This document shows, piece after piece, positions 5,340-8,173 of a stretch of 8,173 bases of DNA. The notes beneath the pieces were generated by a model. The model did no database searches. It was given only the letters and a program-made list of their open reading frames with translations, and was not told the DNA's origin. The stretch covers positions 22,503 to 30,675 of the forward strand of contig JALQSY010000003.1 of the NCBI GenBank assembly GCA_023264215.1, in the 5' to 3' direction. Each line of letters opens with the position of its first letter. Position 1 is the first letter of the stretch. Source of the DNA: Candidatus Nanopelagicales bacterium (lineage in GTDB: Bacteria; Actinomycetota; Actinomycetes; S36-B12). The translations under genes and the position numbers were made by a program.

Positions 5340-6179
5340 ATGAACGAGTCCACCGTGGACAGCGCCACGGACATGGAGATCTCCGCCCGCGTGGCGGCCG
5401 AGGCAGGCCGGCTGCTCCTGGCGTTGCGCGATGGGTTCGGGCCGGTCGAGGATCGCGACGCCGCGGACGCCCTCCGCAAGCAGGCCGATGCGACCTCCCA
5501 TGAGCTGATCGCAGAGCGCCTGGGCGTCGCTCGACCCGGTGATGCCGTGCTGAGCGAGGAGGGCGCTGACGACCTGGCGCGATTGGCGGCCGATCGCGTG
5601 TGGATCGTCGATCCGCTCGACGGCACGTGGGAGTACGGCCAGGGACGCGTGGACTTCGCGGTGCACATCGTGCTGTGGGAGCGAGATGCCGACGCGCCGG
5701 GCGGCGGACGCCTGTCCGCCGGGACCGTCGACCTGCCCGCGCAGGGAATCGCTCGCCGATCCGATGATGAGCCGGTGGCCCCCCGGTCGATCCCCGAGGA
5801 TCGACCCGTGCGCATCGTCGCGTCGCGGACGCGGCCGCCGGCGGTCCTCGCGGAAGTCGTGGCGACCCTGGATGCCGAGCTGCGCGCCCAGGGCCATGCC
5901 CACGGGGTCGAGGTGATCGACGTCGGATCGGTCGGGGCCAAGGTCAACGAGATCCTGTCCGGTCGCGCCGAGGCCTATGTCCATGACACCGGCTTCTACG
6001 AGTGGGATGTCGCAGCCCCACTGGCCGTGGCGCATGCCCACGGGCTCACCGCTTCGCATATCGACGGCAGCCCGGTGAGCTTCAACCGCGAGCGGCCCTA
6101 TGTGACGGACCTCCTCGTGGGCATTCCCGATTTCGCTGAACAGCTGCGAGCGGCGATGCTGCGCGCCTCAGGAGCGTGA
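5340..6179 (+). CDS. cysQ: Inositol monophosphatase-family phosphatase, probably CysQ 3'(2'),5'-bisphosphate nucleotidase
   Basis: A 279-residue Mg-dependent, Li-sensitive-type phosphatase. The CysQ branch removes a phosphate from adenosine 3',5'-bisphosphate (PAP) or PAPS, which arise in sulfate assimilation and sulfation. The metal-site motifs are in order: AVLSEEGAD (69-77) with Glu73/Glu74, IVDPLDGTWEYG (89-100) with Asp91, Asp94 and Thr96, and YEWDVAAPLAVAHAHGL (220-236) with Asp223. The segment WIVDPLDGT...DFAVHIVLW resembles the actinobacterial CysQ pattern more than SuhB, but an inositol-1-phosphatase role is not excluded. Trp97 occupies the place where CysQ proteins usually have Lys or Arg (DPLDGT[K/R]E). 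The ATG at 5340 is chosen because GAAAGG (5327-5332) lies seven bases before it and the predicted helix 1 follows; an in-frame extension from 5232 would overlap pth. The stop overlaps the mfd start (GTGA, 6176-6179). Confidence 0.85.
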   Translation: MNESTVDSATDMEISARVAAEAGRLLLALRDGFGPVEDRDAADALRKQADATSHELIAERLGVARPGDAVLSEEGADDLARLAADRVWIVDPLDGTWEYGQGRVDFAVHIVLWERDADAPGGGRLSAGTVDLPAQGIARRSDDEPVAPRSIPEDRPVRIVASRTRPPAVLAEVVATLDAELRAQGHAHGVEVIDVGSVGAKVNEILSGRAEAYVHDTGFYEWDVAAPLAVAHAHGLTASHIDGSPVSFNRERPYVTDLLVGIPDFAEQLRAAMLRASGA

Positions 6180-8173
6180 CTCTTCCCGGACTGCGTGGCG
6201 CGCTCGCGGGCATCCCGGGTGTCGCCGAGGCGGTCGACTGCGCCATCCGGGGCATCGACGGTGTCCACGTCACGGCGATCCCCCAGGTGCGCCCCGTCCT
6301 CGCGGCTGCCGTCGCCGACGAGGTCCCGTCCGGCCTGCTCCTGGTCGTCACGGCCACCATGCGCGAGGCCGAGGACATCGCGGACGCCGTCGGCGAGCAG
6401 ATCGGGGACGCACGCGCCGAGGTCTTCCCGTCCTGGGAGACGCTCCCCCACGAGCGCATGAGCCCGGCGGCGGACACGGCGGGTCTGCGCGTCGCCATCC
6501 TGCGTCGCATCGTCCAGCCGGAGCCCGGGGATGAGCTCCGTGTCGTGTGCGCCCCGGTGCGCTCGGTGCTCCAGCCGCTGGTCGGCGGGCTGGGGGAGCT
6601 GGCGCCGATCACGCTCGCCGAAGGCGACGACATCGACGTGGACGAGGTGGCGGCGGAACTGGTGCGCCGCGGCTACCGGCGAGCCGACCTCGTGGAGCGT
6701 CGGGGGGAGTTCGCCCTGCGCGGAGGAATCGTCGACGTGTTCCCCACCACCGCCGAGCATCCGGTGCGCATCGAGCTCTGGGGCGACACCGTGGAGGAGA
6801 TCCGCGACTTCGCGGTGACCGATCAGCGGTCGCGCCAGCACGTGGGCCGGGTCGTCGTACACCCCGCTCGCGAGTTGCTGCTCACCGACAGCGTCCGGGC
6901 GAAGGCGCGCTCGCTGGCCGAGGCCCACCCGCATGCGGCCGACGTCCTCGATCGCGTGGCGGAGGGGATCGCCGTCGATGGGATGGAGGCATTCGCCGGC
7001 GTCCTGGCCGATCGCATGGAGTTGCTCGTCGACCTGCTCCCCGCAGGCTCGATCGTGCTGCTGTGCGATCCCGAGCGGATCCGCGCACGCGCCGATGACC
7101 TCGTCCGCACGTCGCAGGAATTCCTCGAGGCCTCATGGCATGGGGCCGCCTCAGGAGCGCAGGCCCCGCTCGCGGTCGATGACCTGGACCTGTCGGCCGC
7201 GGCGTACCGGACGGTCAGCGATGTCGAGTCCGCCGCGCGCGCTCGCGGAGCGGTCTGGACGACGGACACCTTCGCGCATGAGGACGGCGGCGTCGTCGTC
7301 GACGCTCGCGCACTCCCGGACCGACGCGGCGGCCTGGCCGATGTCCTGACGGACGTGCGCGACTGGATCGCCGCCGGGCAGCGCGTCATCGTCCTGGCCG
7401 AGGGCGCGGGCTCGGCGGATCGCATCGCAGCGTCGCTGCGCGACGAGGGGATCGCGGCGTCGTCGGTCGAGGAGCTCGACGATCGCGGGGGCGTGCTGGT
7501 CGCCTCCGCGCGCTGGCAGGGCGGATTCGAGTCACGCGGCGGCCGCGTCGCGCTGGTGACCGAGGCCGACCTCTTCGGCGCCCGCTCGCCGGTGCGGGAC
7601 GCCGCACGCATGCCGTCCCGTCGGCGCCGGACCATCGATCCGCTCCAGCTCGCGACCGGGGACCTCGTCGTGCACGAGCAGCACGGGGTGGGGCGCTACA
7701 TCGAGATGGTCCAGCGGACGGTGGGGTCCGCGACCCGGGAGTACCTGGTGATCGAGTACGCGCCGTCGCGACGGGGCCAGCCCCCGGATCGCCTGTACGT
7801 GCCGACGGACCAGCTCGATCAGGTGACGCGGTATGTCGGTGGCGAGGCTCCGACTCTCAGCAAGCTCGGGGGGTCGGACTGGCAGCGCACCAAGGCGCGC
7901 GCTCGACGTGCGGTGCGCGAGATCGCCGACGAGCTCGTCCGGCTCTACGCGGCCCGCCAGTCGACCAGCGGACATGCCTTCGGTGCGGACACTCCCTGGC
8001 AGCACGAGCTCGAGGACGCCTTCCCCTTCGTGGAGACGCCCGATCAGCTGGCCAGCATCGACGAGGTCAAGTCCGACATGGAGCGTCCTGTCCCCATGGA
8101 CCGCGTGATCTGCGGAGACGTCGGCTACGGCAAGACCGAGATCGCGGTGCGGGCGGCGTTCAAGGCCGTGCAG
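6176..8173 (+). CDS. mfd: Transcription-repair coupling factor Mfd (N-terminal 666 residues, truncated by window edge)
   Basis: The frame is open to the last base and holds the first 666 of an expected roughly 1,150-1,220 residues. Mfd removes RNA polymerase stalled at DNA damage and recruits UvrA to the site. The UvrB-like N-terminal module is marked by RRGEFALRGGIVDVFP (175-190). The RNA-polymerase-interacting domain begins at TGDLVVHEQHGVGRYIEM (about 494-511). The linker before the motor contains GHAFGADTPWQHELEDAFPF. The translocase starts with Walker A, GDVGYGKTE (647-655, Lys653). The helicase motifs beyond this and the TRCF C-terminal domain lie outside the window. The start is GTG at 6176: an in-frame TGA at 6137-6139 and the absence of any ATG, GTG or TTG codon in between leave no earlier choice. 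AGGAG (6170-6174) is only one base from this GTG, too close for normal use, so initiation probably relies on termination of cysQ at the overlapping TGA. Confidence 0.97.
   Translation, partial: MTLPGLRGALAGIPGVAEAVDCAIRGIDGVHVTAIPQVRPVLAAAVADEVPSGLLLVVTATMREAEDIADAVGEQIGDARAEVFPSWETLPHERMSPAADTAGLRVAILRRIVQPEPGDELRVVCAPVRSVLQPLVGGLGELAPITLAEGDDIDVDEVAAELVRRGYRRADLVERRGEFALRGGIVDVFPTTAEHPVRIELWGDTVEEIRDFAVTDQRSRQHVGRVVVHPARELLLTDSVRAKARSLAEAHPHAADVLDRVAEGIAVDGMEAFAGVLADRMELLVDLLPAGSIVLLCDPERIRARADDLVRTSQEFLEASWHGAASGAQAPLAVDDLDLSAAAYRTVSDVESAARARGAVWTTDTFAHEDGGVVVDARALPDRRGGLADVLTDVRDWIAAGQRVIVLAEGAGSADRIAASLRDEGIAASSVEELDDRGGVLVASARWQGGFESRGGRVALVTEADLFGARSPVRDAARMPSRRRRTIDPLQLATGDLVVHEQHGVGRYIEMVQRTVGSATREYLVIEYAPSRRGQPPDRLYVPTDQLDQVTRYVGGEAPTLSKLGGSDWQRTKARARRAVREIADELVRLYAARQSTSGHAFGADTPWQHELEDAFPFVETPDQLASIDEVKSDMERPVPMDRVICGDVGYGKTEIAVRAAFKAVQ

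Noticed and set aside
4316..5947. A 543-codon minus-strand open frame opposite rplY, pth and cysQ.
   Set aside because: It spans three well-supported genes and their gaps, is Ser/Arg/Ala-rich throughout, and shows no domain or ribosome site.

Overview
The window is a piece of a high-GC Gram-positive (actinobacterial) chromosome. G and C dominate third codon positions, four of the eight protein genes start with GTG, neighbouring genes repeatedly overlap by the GTGA type of junction, and the gene order tRNA-Gln, glmU, prs, rplY, pth ... mfd is familiar from Actinobacteria. The protein sequences would suit the Micrococcales, but genus cannot be fixed by reading alone. I see no insertion sequence, phage gene, CRISPR array, integrase or attachment site, and every stretch over about 150 bases belongs to a gene.

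Left part (1-1344, minus strand): a two-gene unit with a membrane fatty acyl desaturase first and a TetR-family repressor second. The repressor runs off the left edge of the window. Upstream of the desaturase (1381-1410) lie two tandem 15-bp repeats, each holding a TACG-N4-CGTA palindrome. They look like operators for the co-transcribed TetR protein, which suggests a self-regulating lipid-desaturation switch.

Middle (1481-4079, plus strand): tRNA-Gln(UUG), then glmU (UDP-GlcNAc synthesis for peptidoglycan) and prs (PRPP synthesis), which overlap by four bases. A probable new promoter and a hairpin-rich leader of about 110 nt follow, leading into rplY (bL25/CTC ribosomal protein) and pth (peptidyl-tRNA hydrolase). 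The rplY product is unusual: after the rRNA-binding domain it goes straight into an Ala/Glu/Asp-rich tail, and the C-terminal beta domain expected of actinobacterial CTC proteins is missing.

Right part (5340-8173, plus strand): a CysQ-type 3'(2'),5'-bisphosphate nucleotidase, overlapping by four bases the start of mfd, the transcription-repair coupling factor. Mfd is cut by the right edge just after its Walker A motif.

Most of the window is core housekeeping: cell-wall precursor, nucleotide precursor, translation and repair. I do not see an undescribed system. The points that deserve a second look are the tandem operator, the domain-lacking bL25 with its structured leader, and the cysQ-mfd coupling.
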